Assembly: GCA_001724265.1 (NCBI GenBank)
Contig: MEDY01000659.1
Coordinates: 31,716 to 95,715, forward strand
DNA: 64,000 bases
From: Rhizaria sp. SCN 62-66
Lineage: Eukaryota > Rhizaria, unplaced
Direction of reading: 5' to 3'
Shown: positions 43,424 to 56,200 of the stretch, piece by piece
Position numbering within the stretch: the stretch's first letter is position 1
How the letters are laid out: each line of letters begins with the position of its first letter
Position numbers and translations under genes: made by a program
The notes under the pieces: generated by a model
What the model was told of the DNA's origin: nothing
The model's input: the letters and a program-made list of their open reading frames with translations, nothing else
The model's database searches: none

Positions 43424-45331
43424 TTAGGTAAACCCATATGAGAGCGTGTACTCCGGTGCGATATAAAACCCAGAGCATCCCGGGATCTTTTTCATGCAGG
43501 TATACAGCGCCACGTGCTCACAGTCACCCCCTTCGTACCGGCACTGACGCAGACACCGCGCCTTATAGATCACCTGCCCGCCAAACATCGAGTCAACGGG
43601 CACCCACGCAGCCTGCCGGTGGTAGAGCCACCACGACGCCTGTTGCCGAGCCGTGTACGTAAACGGGTCGTTAAACCGTGCGTCCCGGAACGCGAGAGTG
43701 TCGTAATACGTCGGCGCAGGGAGATGAAGTCCGAAATGCCAGCGCGTGCCAAACGCCCCGACCGCGGCCCAGTCGCGCGCAAGTGCTTCGGGGGTCAGTG
43801 CGGCGAGGAAAGCGTCCGACGGTGGCGCGAGGTCAAGGTCGGTGACGATGACGTAGTCCAAGTCGTCGAACTCTGGCTGAGAGAGAACTTCCATATACTC
43901 GTTGCGGTACGCAGCAAGCTTGCGGAAGCGTTCACTGGAAAAGCCGCCGGTAGAGACCGCGGAAGTGGCGTTGAGGTTGCGGGAAACGATGGTGATGTCT
44001 TTGGGGGACGCGTGCGCGCGGTGCCAGTCCATCAACACTTCTTTGGTGTTGTCCGTCGAGTCATTCTCGAAAAACACATAGCGCGTGCTGTTGAAGTACC
44101 TTGCCGTCTCAGTCAGCACCGGGAGCGACTTGCCCAGCCGCGCGGCAATGTTATGCGCAAGCCCGACGATGGCAACCTTGGAGGACAGAGAGTGGCGCTC
44201 GGCCTCGCGCCGCATGTAGGGCGTGATGGGTGAGATTGCGACGTTGAGCAAGTGGCTGATCACAGTCGCGAACACCAGCACAAGCCACAGCACGAGGGCT
44301 GAGTAAGAGACAGCGCGGCGCACGTTGACGCCGCGGGTGCGAGAGCTCAGCAGCAACGGCGTCTGCGACGGGGACTGAGGGGATGACGATTGCTGCGGCA
44401 GTGGGTGTGGGGATGGCTGTGACTGGGACTGGGAGAGCGAGCGCGCTCGCAACTGCGCCTGGGGCTGCGCCGGAGACTGCGCCGAAGACTGAGACTGTGA
44501 TTGTGGTTGCGAGTGAGGCTGCGACCGCGACTGCGCCAGCGGCGGCGGCGCGCAGAGGGTTGAAAGGGCGGTAACCGCGCGGAGGAGGGGGGACGGCAAC
44601 GGCAGCGCACTGCGCGCCGCAGTCAGCACCGGTGACGACGCACACAGCTCCACTGTGCCTGAGGCGGAGGATACGCCCGAGATGGATAGACGCGGCGCCG
44701 GGAGGTTAACCACAGTCATGCCAGACCAACTGCTGCTGTTGCTGCGAGAGCTGCCAATGTGGTTTAAAATATTGTTATCTGCGGCAGTTGCTGTTGTTGC
44801 TGCTGTTAACCCACGCGCACGATCACGCGCCCCGCGGCCAAGCCCACCAAGGCCAAAACCACTAAAGCTGGAACCCGTGGCGGCAGCAGCGGCGGCCACG
44901 GCGTCGTCGTCGTCGGCGTCGAGGTGGTCGGGCTCTTTGGCGAGGCTTGTGTAGGACGTGGCGCCGAATGCGCCCTTGGCCTTGCGACGGGTTGTCTGCG
45001 TTGGTTGCGGAGAACGATCTTGATGTCCGTCGTCATCATCATAGTCTTTCTCGTCATCGTCGTCGTCTGTTTCGTCGCCGTCGTCGTGGGCGTTGCTCTC
45101 GCGAGGGATGACGGTGAGGGGACGGACGACATCGCTGTCGCTGTACTTGCGCAGCCCGGTTCCGGTGTTGGCGCCATTGCGCTAATCAGACGACGCGGAA
45201 AAGTGCTTGCTGACCAACGTGACGGTCGGCGCGTTGGTGCTAATCGGAGACGTGAGGCGCTTGGAGTTGGGCGATACAGCAGAGCCGGTGCTCAGTTTAA
45301 GCGAGAGCTGAGAGAGCTCCTTATCCTGCAT
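43424..45331 (-). CDS. Type II membrane glycosyltransferase with an in-frame UAG at codon 50
   Basis: 635 residues when UAG is read as sense; otherwise the first usable ATG would be far downstream. The N-terminal 340 residues are cytosolic-type low complexity: an acidic run (DETDDDDDEKDYDDD), Ala/Gly, then Gln/Ser. One membrane anchor (about 343-365, LVLWLVLVFATVI) is followed by a lumenal catalytic domain with FFENDSTDNTKEVL near 417 and VIVTDLDLAPPSD near 494, a DxD-like metal and sugar-nucleotide site. The Cys-rich end (CLRQCRYEGGDCEH, CMKKIPGC) suits a Golgi domain with disulfides. The donor sugar and exact GT family are not clear. The ATG at 45331 is itself part of AAAATGCAG after a pyrimidine tract, so it may be a splice acceptor with another exon upstream. 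Stop TAA. Confidence 0.75.
45182..45184 (-). other. In-frame UAG codon (codon 50 of the glycosyltransferase)
   Basis: Context is FSASSD-UAG-RNGANTG. No in-frame ATG follows for about 160 codons, though acidic and Ala-rich coding-like sequence continues without another stop. Confidence 0.7.
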
Positions 45332-47296
45332 TTTCAGCCGCGTTCAAAAGAAGAAAGCGTTAAAAACGGCACAAAAGCAGAAAAAGTAGCCTATGTCCTG
45401 TACAATTGAGCGATGGCAACGATAACGCTGCGTATGTAGAGGGACACGCTCCTTTAAGAAGCCCTGTTCGGTTTAACACAGAGCATCGTCAAGCCAAAAG
45501 GAAAAACGGGATAAAAGTGAGTGGAGCGCATCATAGCAAAAAATACTATTACAATCAAATACAAAATAAAACACAATACACATATATCCATACATTAACC
45601 ACATTTACGAGGTCTGTGTACGAGGAGACGATGTGCGACTTGACCCCACGTCGCTCCCTTTGGAAGAGAACCGGATTGACCACAAGTTCGATTTAGGTGT
45701 CATTTCAAACATTTTCAGTGGCGACAGAAGCAGTTTCAGAGTTAAAAATAAAATGATGGAGGTAGTTGGATTATAGTTTGGATCATGTATTATGTTTCCA
45801 TTGTGCATACCCTCAAACAACTGCGCATTTCAGTCTTGTCATAACAAACAACGAGCAACGCGCGAGTCCTTGCAGATAGCAACTCTTGGCTCGAGTCAGC
45901 GTGTAAGCGCACAACACGAGCAAGAGAGCAAAAATGCAAGAAACAAACGTGCAGTGGTTTGTGAAATAACAGACTGCCCTCGCTACATGCCACATTCACT
46001 GCGACACAGCGAGGAGAGACCCGAGGTTTAACCATAAAAAAATAAGTAAACACCTCGAGCCACACAAACACGAACAGCTGCCCTCAAGCAACGTAAAAAA
46101 TAAAAAAACATCAACTTAAATGCTATCCAGTACAACTCACTCGACGGGGCGTGCAGGGGGCCATCACGCAGCGCAGCGGAAACAGCTCGGCGTGGGGACA
46201 AACCAAGACACGACACATTTAAGTGGCGGTACACGTAAGAAAGAAAAAACATACGAAAAAACGGATGATGAAGACGGGTTCAGAGGAGGAAACAAGCATC
46301 CCGTTTTCCATTCTGAGTCCCCGCCTCCCTGCGCCACAGAGGCCCGGCAAGCGAGTGGGTTCGGACCAACCTGGCGCGCGTGCTATGTGTACACGCAGTG
46401 CTACAGTGAAGCGCAATAGACGCGACGCGGCGGTGATGTGTGTCGGTGGTGTGTGGCGCTCTGGGACGGCTGCTGCAAGGCGGGGCGCGCGCACGGAGAG
46501 CGATGGGAAGCGGTCCGGGGCAACGCAGCGGGCGAGAGCGAAGGCGGACAGACGAGGAGATGGTGCATGCGGTGACTGTGAACAACAGCGCGCGTGTTAA
46601 GAATACGTCTGCATGCGCGAGTCTTAGTGGAGCGGGGAGTGTAAGGGACTGTGTGTGTGGGGGAGGATATGCGGGGGACGCTAGAGAGCACAGCCACGTG
46701 TTGCCAGAATGACCATCGCCACTCGGACAACCCGCGGTCAGCGCTTTATAGCTAGCATAGCCACAAAAACACAATAACCGACCCACACAGCAACGACACA
46801 ACATCCACGATTCAATGACCAACACATACAAACGTACAGCGCACTGTTGCAACACATTGTCATCGCGACACAGCATCTGACTCGCCTGTCTCCACCGCTC
46901 GCCTGTCGCGAAGCACACCTGACCGACCCACGCGTCGCACGCGGCCGTCGCCAAGCAGTCCTGTCAGCCGACCAAGAGAAACACCCCCACACAACAGAAA
47001 TAGACAAACACGCAGCGTGCGTCCCGAGCTCCACCGAGCTTAAGCGCAAACGTATTTAAGGCAAATATAAAAAACAAAATCAATTCAATAACAACAGCTG
47101 CGACCGTGGTTGCCGCTCAGTGTACGAAGCGTGAGCAGAGTGAACGCGTGAGACTGAGAAGAGGAGTCTTGCAACCCCTCCCCTCGGTTCACGGCCACTC
47201 TAATTGTTGACTCACGACAAGCACTGACGGCGATAGAGCATAACACGGCACACAGCAGCACAACAAGTATCATCAAAGAACAGCCATCACAACTGC
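45332..47296. other. Long spacer between two minus-strand genes
   Basis: 2 kb containing the receptor 3' UTR and the glycosyltransferase promoter. The part 46400-47050 is about half GC and has a minus-strand frame open from about 46960 with a GTACGT donor-like site at about 46836-46831. It might be an upstream glycosyltransferase exon or a separate short gene; I cannot support either. No tRNA found. Confidence 0.45.
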
Positions 47297-50200
47297 TTAC
47301 GCAGCGGAGACAGCGTCCTCGGTAGCCACGACCTCAACGGCCACAGCCTCGGCGTCCGTGGCGCCTTCCTCGTCGTGGTGAGCCGCAGAGGCAGCACCAG
47401 AGGCGAGGGGCTGAGTCTCAACAGCCTGAGTCGAGACAGCAACAGCCGCGACGTAAGGAGTGTAGGTCTTGTTCGCAGTCTCAACGTACTCCTCGAAGGA
47501 ATCCATGTGGTACGCGGTCAGGCCACGGGCAGCGACATCGGCGGGCGCGCCGGAGGAAGTGAGCGTAGCAGCGAGGAAGAAGAAGATGGGGGAGAAGATG
47601 AAGAGCTCGATGGCAACGGCGGCGAAACCAGAGCCAATCCACTTGCCAACGGAAGCAGTCACGGTGGTGCCGAGCTGGATGCCGAAAGCAACGATAAGAA
47701 TAGCGCAAGCAACGGCGTAGGCGAAGAAGAAGAAGCCAGCGGCGATGGACGCGCCGGAAGAGCCGTAGCCCTTGTCAGAGAGAGTCTTCTGAACGTGCTT
47801 CTTGTCGAGGACAACCGCAGAGCGGAGCAGGGAGTGAACCGTGGAGGTGTTGCCCTTCTTCTCCTCAGCAAGGATGTTCTGGTAGACGCCACGGTAGTTG
47901 TGGTTGGCACCAGCCTTGAGGGAAGCCTGCTCGGAGGCGGGGAAGTAGGTCGAGGTGCCGGTGTGGTACAAAGCGGCGAGCTCGAGAGCGTACTTGTACA
48001 GGAAGGCCTTGGGGCCAGACGAATGACTCATGCGGAGGACATTGGCGAAGATGATGTTGACAATGACGAGGAGACCAGCAGCAAGGAAGATAACACCGGG
48101 GTAGTTATCAAGCGAGTTGCGAGTCTTCATGCCGCCCCAGAACATGGCAGTGAGCGTGAAGCCAGTGAGGGCAACGAGCATCGCAACAGCCATGCGAGTG
48201 GCCGAGGAGACGTTGTCGTACGACGAGCGGGCAAAGACAGAGTAGAAGAGCTGGTTGGCCGACATGAGAGTGGACGTGCGACTAAACTGGTTGTCGGTGC
48301 GCGCAGTGGAAGCGGCCGCAGTGCCGAGCTCAGCGTCAGAGTGCCACTGGATGAGGAGCATCTTGATCGCCTCACCAGACTTGGAATTGTCGATAGCCTT
48401 CGCGATGAGCACGAAGATGACAAACACGGCCATCCAGACGAAGACGACGTAGAGAGGAGTCATGTTGTCCTTGACATTGCTGTTGTTGACGGTGAGCCAA
48501 GCATCAGAGCCGTAGTCAGCACGAGCACGGAACGCGGTGAGGTGAGAGCACTCGCAGACAGTGTAGTCGTCGTGGCGTTTGTACAGCGAGCAGCCAGAAG
48601 AGCCCCAAGCGTCGGACTCGGACTCGATGGTTGAGTCGGAGGAGCCCTCGACGAAGTACTGGCAGGCCGGGAACTCAGAGTCCGCGTCAGGGAAGCCACC
48701 GACGTGGGGGACAGTGATGCGGGCACGCTTGAACGAGCTGGTGTCGAGCTTCACGCCAGTGGTGGAGTAGAAGGCGAGACCGGTGAGCTGGGAGACCTTG
48801 GTGATGGGGACAGCAGCACCAGCGTTGGCAATAGCAACATTGTCAGTGATCTTGTATGACGCGACGTAGAACTTGTTCACGTTGTTGTTCTCGAACTGCT
48901 CAAACAGGTCCGCAGAGACGGTCTTGTCCTCGAAACCAGCACCAGAGAAGGCGGCGATCGCCTCAGCAGGGGTGGCGGCAAACGCGGTGACAGAGATGGG
49001 ACCAGAGGACAGCGAGACGGGGGTCGCGGCAGTCGCGGGCGAAATAGCACTGCGGATCGCAGTCGCGACAATGGGGCCGAGCTGCTGAACAATCGAGTCC
49101 ACGACGACAGCAGAGGTCTGAACATCATCGTGAGTGTTGGCGGCAGCGAGAGCGTTGGCGAGCGTGGAAAGCGCGGTGGTCACAACAGAACCAGTGGAAG
49201 ACGAGCCAGAGCGGGCAATGGTCTTGAGGTGCGTGCCCTGGAGACGAAGCGAAGTCGCGATGGTGTCGGGAGTCGTCTGCTTGGGAGCAGAGAGCACGTT
49301 GGCGATAGCCGAGACCGCGAGCTGAGAGCCCTCGACGTTGGCAACAGCAGTGCCGGAGGACTCGGCCTGGCCGAAGAGAGCGGCGTGCGAAACAATAGCC
49401 TCGAGGTACGCAGCACGGACAGCAGTGGCGTTGGCAACATCGGTCGCGGCGGAGAGACTGGCGGGGATGCTGGAAGCAAAGGCGTAGGCATCGTTCTGGG
49501 CAATGGCATCAGCGACACCACTGAGGGCAGACGCACCAGCAGCAGAGCTGTTGATGACGGTACCGTTGACTACGTCAATGGAGATGGACTTACGCAGAGT
49601 GATGAAGCGGTTGGTAAGATCAGTCGTCTTGCTCGTGGTGACTTCAGCACTGATGGTCTGAACACCACGGGACAGAGGACCGCACCAGACATTGCGGTTA
49701 CCATTGAAGAGAGTCGTGGTAGCGCCGTTCATAGTCGTCGTGAAGCGAGTGTAGCCAGTGGCGCCAACAACAATGGCGTAGATCATCGAGTTCTTGTACA
49801 TACCGAGGTATTCGTACTCAAGTTCAAGATCCTTGACGTTAACGGGCTTGACGACACGGAAAAGGAGCGTAGCAGAGGCGTGGTACCACTTGTTAGCCTT
49901 GGCAGTGTTGTAAATGTCACGGAGGTTCTCGTAGGCAGAGATGTCCTGCTTAGGGAAGATCACGTACGTGCAGCGGAGCTGAGCGTTGAGCTTGTTAGCC
50001 TCACCGAAGTACGAACCACGGAGCACAAGGCGGTCGGTGTTGAACAGAGACGTGGTAGCGGCAACAGCGAGGTCGACGTCGGGGCAGATCCAGACGGAGG
50101 AGTAATCGTTCTGGGGCACAGACACAACGGCCTCAAGCACAACGTCAGAGTCATCGAAGTAGCGCACAACGTAGTTGTTGGACAGCGTGGCAACAAGACC

Positions 50201-53200
50201 ACCGGAAGTAATAGCGTTCTTGATCTGACCACTGGCCTTCATGAACTGAACATCAGTAATGTTGCCAATGTTCTCAAGGTTGGGAAGGACCATGGGGATG
50301 GTGGCGCTGTATGGAGTGTAGTCGATGCCGTTCATGACGAACGTGGGCACGGAGTAGCCGGCGACGGCGACAGTGTTGACGAGCTGAACACGAGTGATGC
50401 GCGAGACAGCGTTCTGAAGGTTGTTGTTGACGTTCTTGGTGACACGGAGGCGGAAGAAGAGATTCACCTCAGAGTGGCGGTCAAAGTCAAAGAGACGAAC
50501 CAGGAAGCGGTTCGAAACCTCGAGCACAGAGGTGTCCATGTTGACAGCATCGTACGAGTTCTGGCTGTTGATGTTGACATAATCAAGGCCGCAGTCATCC
50601 CAGGAGTCCTGGCTGTTGTCGAAGTTGCTGTTGACGGGAAGATCAGTCGCAGTCGGGTTGGTGGCCTTGAACTTGCACTCCCAGCGGAAGTGGAGGCGGT
50701 CATCCGCAGCGGTGCTGATAACCTTGCTGTCAAACGAGTTGCTACCGTCAATGGAGAGCTTGCTGTCCCAGTCGTAGACGTTGTGAGTCCAAACACGGCC
50801 CTGGTAAGGGATGTTCTGAGTGATAACAGTAACATCAGAGCCCGTCTCAACGGTAACAGAGAAGGTGGTGGTGGCGTCACTGCTGACAATATTGGTGCCA
50901 GGGTAGCTCTCCGTGGTGGTGATCTGGATCGTGTAAGTACCAGGAACAACGAGAACGTTGGAAGGAATAACGAAGCCACCATCAGCGAACTTGATTTGAG
51001 GGAAAGTCGTGAGCGCGATACCACCAATGGTAGCAGCCTCAACAGTGTGAGTGAGGATGCCGCCGTGAGCAGGACCGCACTTACTCAGCTGGGGGAAGCG
51101 CGCGACGGTGAGGGCCTCGCCAGCCTGAATAGTGAACTCCTCGTTGGGGCCATCGAAAACAAGGAACGAGGGCTGCTCCTTAACAAGCTCGATATTCTTG
51201 GTGAATTCCTTAGACTTACCAATCCATGAAGTGACCTTCAAGGAAACAACGTCAATAGACTGACTGGAGTGGTACCGCGGCTCGTAGCGGGACACAGTAT
51301 CCAACCCCCACGCACGAGTGTAGTTATGAACAGGCGTGTTGAAGACTAACTCGAAGCCAAACTGCGTGCACTGACTGACATACAAGTCTCCGACAGGATT
51401 GACATTTTCACCAGTGACAATATTGCGAAGTGATGCATTGGGCCCAAACAAGCCAGTGGACTCAAGAGAGAGAGAAAAGGCATCGGCAAACACAGCAGGG
51501 GAGGACTCAAGCGAGAAGGCGTTGTCAAGGAAGTAGATTGTTTCACCCAGCAGGACAGTCGAGTCATCACCAGTCCAGACCGTCAGGCCAGTGGGGGTGA
51601 ACTTGCACTGCACGTTTTGAGACTTGCCGAACTTGGCAAGCGATGCAAACGCCATCGCCTTCAGGCAGTTGTCGTATGAGGGCGACGCGGTGACGCTGTC
51701 GACGTAGAGGTTGCTGTTAGAGGAAGGGAACGTGAGCTCAAACACGAGGTTCGAGTCAGTAGAGTGACCCGTAAGCTCGAACACGGAGCCAGCACTAACA
51801 AGGGTCTTGACGCAAAGGGAAGGAAAGCCAGCACCAAGCAGAGCATTATCAACATACCACTGGCCATAGGCGCACTCAGCAGTAATGTCGGTACTACCAG
51901 TGTAGCCGACAGGGCAAGTAAGCACGACCTCGTCACCGTGATTGAACTGGGTGGCATTGGCATTCACAGCGTCCACGTAAGGGTGCTGAGCCAGAGGAAG
52001 AGCAGAGGCAGCGCAGGGAGCCTGGAAGCAGACGGGGAGCTTGCCATCAGCAGCCATCGAAGTCCAACCGTTGTCGGCATCGCAGCGCACGGCGCCAGCG
52101 TTAAGCTTGTAGGCACCGTCAGAAACAGGCACGTTGTCATCGCACGTCATCTGGACGACAGTGAACTCAGGGATGGCAGGGTTGGCACCGTCAAATTCAG
52201 GGTAGGCAGGCATTTCAGCGACAGTGATGTTGTTATCAGTATAGAACTGCTCAAGAGTGGTCCTAGTGCAGCGGTTCTCGCAATCGATGTCGGCAATTCC
52301 GGGGTTGGTGCAGTCGTAAATCACGGACTTGACGTACGAGTTGACAGAGCCGGTGGTGACCTTGATGCGTTCATTCGCGGCACTGCACGACACACGAGCA
52401 AAGGTACCGTACTCATGGTTGCTGTTATCCTGGTACTCGTTGAACACCTCCACAACGCTGCCAGCAGGCTTGACAAACTCACAGATACGAGGAGCGCAAA
52501 GCTTCGTGTCCGCAGCGACAGTGCCAGAGACGTAATAAGTCTGGGCCTCGAGGAGGTATGCACCCGTGGTGACGTTGACTTCCATGCGGCAACCGACGAT
52601 AACATCGATGGGGGCGTGAAGATCAGCAGCGCAGGCAGGGCGAATTTGCTGGGCGGTGGTGAACATGGGGTCATTGGCGACATCGAGAGGGCGCCAGGCA
52701 CTATAGACGCCGGTGCCGACGATATCACGGACCTGGATCTGAGCGAAGCCGTCGTCGATCTCAGCAGAAGTGTCGAACGAGACAGTGTTGGTCGGGGAGA
52801 GAGCATCGCACGTCATGATCGACTCGGCGCCGCAGGTGAGCTTGGTGAGATCAACTGAGCCGGCACTCCACGCGTCCGCCGTGGAGGCCGCCTTGGTGCA
52901 CGTCACGGTGATCTCATTGTTGGCAACAGGCGTGGGGAGACCGTTGTAGAGAATGGCCAGGTTGTACATGGTCTTACCAGACCCGCACGTCAGCTTGACA
53001 TCAGTGTTGACGTCAACACCTTTAGTAAGACTGGAAGTGGCGAAAGACGGGAAGGTGTCCTTGAGACTAGGGCAAGTCACACGCTCGCACTCAGGCGTAG
53101 CAGTAATACCCAAGGGGGTGGTGTAGTTGGCAACCTTGTTGTTGCAAGACGCGAAACGAGCGGAGGCGGCGGTGAACTCGAAGGACTCACCTGTCAAAAG

Positions 53201-56200
53201 ATCAGAGAAGCACGTCAGAGCGCCAGTGGTCTCATCCCAGTCAAGCTTGTGGTTGTTAGTGTCGAGGAAAACGCACTCAGTGGTGGGTGCGCAAGTGATC
53301 TTCGCGGCACCGATAGGAGTACCCTCAACGGACCACTTACGGTCAGAGCCGCAGAGCGCCTGGACGACAGCACGACCATAGGGACGAATCTCATTGTCAG
53401 TAGCGCAAGTAAGATCGACCGAAGCACCGATGCCGAAACCGCTAGTACTGTCAATGGCGGTCTGAGTGCCATCATCCTCCAGAACCTTCGAGGCAGAGCC
53501 AGCAAAGTCAATGAGGTCCTTGTTGTGGCAGTACGACTGGCAGGGGTTGGACAGATCATTGTAGCCATAGTTGGCCGCCGCAGTCAAGACCTCACCGACA
53601 CACTCGATCGTACTGCCGGGATTGGGGACAGCAGCGTCGGGGCAAGTGAGAGTGACCCGGCCACCGCGAGGGATCAGAACGTCATTGGAGGCAGTCAGGC
53701 CATTGTCGATGATCTCACGGACGATGACATCAGTGTCATAGATCAGAAGAGGTTGACGAAGAGTGTACGAATTGTCGAGGTACATGGCCGTAGAGGCGTT
53801 GAACTGAGCCCAGAGAGTGCGCATCGAGCACGCGGCGAGCTTGCACGTGCCAATGTAATCAAGTTCAGTGGACTTCCAAGTGCCGGTGCTTACAATAGCA
53901 GAGACATCGTTCTGCGTGGTCACAGGCGTAGCCACGCACTCGTACTTCAGAGAAGTCATCGAGGGATCGGCGGGACCGTCGAAGACGTAGTTGCTGAGGC
54001 ACGAGGCCTCGATGACAGTCCCATAAGACACAATATCCTGATCGTTGAAGTCGACACCGTAGGCCACGCCAGCGATGTCGACGGAGGTAACGTCGACGTT
54101 GACGTGCTGAACAGGAAGGTCAGAGATCTTGCAGCCAACAGCAGTGCACTTGGGCAAAGTAGACCAGGTCTGGGTGACCGGCGAGCAGACAGCGCTGGCA
54201 GACACAGCCTGGTTGAGCGTAAGGTGCTTGGGCGTGTTGATGCAGCGGAGGAGGTAAGGGACAGTCTCGCTAGCAGGGCAGAACAGAGTGCCATTAGCGT
54301 GGGCTGCGCAACCGGAACCGGAGGTACTGTCCAGCGTCATTCCCGTGGGAACGCCGCAGGCAACACCGGAGCACATGGCCTCACTCGAGTAAAGAACGTT
54401 GCCGTTGATGCAGATCGGGAGACGACCGGTGAGAGTGTGGTGCGGGATCGAGCAGTCAACGTCGACGAGAGCGCCATGGACCACCTGCGAGTGCGCAATC
54501 TGCGAGTCGAGGGTGGCACCAGAGCCGACAACAGCGTTGCCCCAAGTGGCAATATCAGCACCAGTGTAGACGGGCAGCGCGGCACCGAAAGAGCAGGAGG
54601 CAGTCGCAGTGCACACGTGGTCAATGCTGGCCTCAGCACCGGTGTAGACGTTGACGAACTTGGCATTAGTGCCACACACGAAGAGTTCAGGGATGAAGCT
54701 CTTGGCAGGGTTCGTGCAGGCGTACGAGCCCTTGATCACCTCGCCGAGCGGTACGCGCTCAAGCGAGCCGGTGACGTTGAGGCCAAGAGCAGAGAGGTCG
54801 GAGATAGCGCAAGTCTTCTCGCTAGCCACGCACGCCTCGGCGGTAAAGGAAACATCCCAGGCGCCGGCGGAGCACTTAGCAGTCGTGATTGCGCCTGCGC
54901 TATACTCGTAGCCTTCATTACACATCAGCGTAGCGACGGTGAGCACATCGTAGGTCTGGAAGCGGTAGTTGACAGTCGAACGCGTACCATCAGTGTTGTA
55001 GGTGTAGGTCGACTTGCCCTCATTTGTAGAAACAGCATCGTACGACACGAAACCGTTCGTGGTGGTGAGCGGAACAGGAGAACTATTCACGTTCGTGAAA
55101 CCAGAGTAGTAGGCAGTGTCGTTGGTGCCCGTGACGTTGTTGAAGCGGTACAAGCCAGAGCCGGGCAGAGTGTCCTTAGGTACAAAGCCGAAGCAAGCGT
55201 TATTCTCGGGAACGCAGCGCTCAGCAAAGAGATCAGAGCCCCAGGTCGAGCCGAGAGCGCGCCACTCAGTGTTGCCCTTCTCATCAGAGGCGCAGATAAT
55301 CTTCTTCGTCTTCTCATTGCCGTCCTTGAAGACAAGGCCCTCGGGGCAGGTGAAGGTCGCGGAGTAAAGGTACATCTCGGACGCAGACATCGCAACATCA
55401 GGCACAGTGACGTCGAATGCAACGGTGTAGTCGTAGGCGGCAATTGCGGTGGGGAACTTGGCAACAGAGCAAGTCTTGGGCACGCAGGCTGCCTGAGCGT
55501 CAGTGACGGCCTTGGCGAGGACGTCAGCCCAAGAGCGCATGTTAACATCGGTATTACCGGCATTACATTCAAGAGCCTTAGCACCGATGAAGTAGTTGTC
55601 AACATTCGTGCAGTAGAAGTGAACAGTGGAGATAGAAGGGTCGGCCGAAAGGATCGAGGGCACAGTCACACTGAGGTTATCAGGAAGGATGGCACCAGTC
55701 GGGATAGCACCACAGGTCGCGTACACAGGGTAATCGTGGTCCACAGGCTGGTTGTTGTCCGTCGAAGTGAACTCGAGGTGGGTCTGCGTCGTCGGATCCG
55801 CAGGGTTCTCGCACGTGACACTGAAGGTAGCAGAGTACTGCTCGCCGGCCTTCACCGTGACGGTGACGTTGGGCAGAGAAGCATCGACGGTGCAGCCATC
55901 GGTGGGAACGAGAGTGTAGGTGGTGTCGTAAGTGAGGATCTCCTTGAGGTGGACATGGAACGGGGTGACGACGCCAGCGAGAAGATACGAGGCAGTCAAC
56001 TCAGTACCAGTCCACTGGGGCAGCGAAGCATAGTTCTCCTTGGAAGGCATAGGCTCGACCGTATAGACCACAGAGGGCGTGATCTGGAAGCTAGCGATAT
56101 AGGCGCCATGCGCGATGTCGAAGACACGAACATAATAGTTGCGGGCAGAGATACACTTAAGTGAAATGGTATCGGGATTCAAGTCAAGGGTGACAAAATA

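Noticed and set aside
46280-46954. 224-codon minus-strand frame in the spacer before the glycosyltransferase
   Set aside because: It begins with TTG, not ATG, shows no domain and has base composition unlike neighbouring genes. Its donor-like GTACGT site is mentioned in a finding.
53249-56164. 971-codon open frame on the + strand opposite the giant receptor gene
   Set aside because: It is a mirror of a strongly biased coding strand. The minus-strand frame has a signal peptide, GPS site and membrane helices, while this one has a random Arg/Val/Asp mix and no domain.
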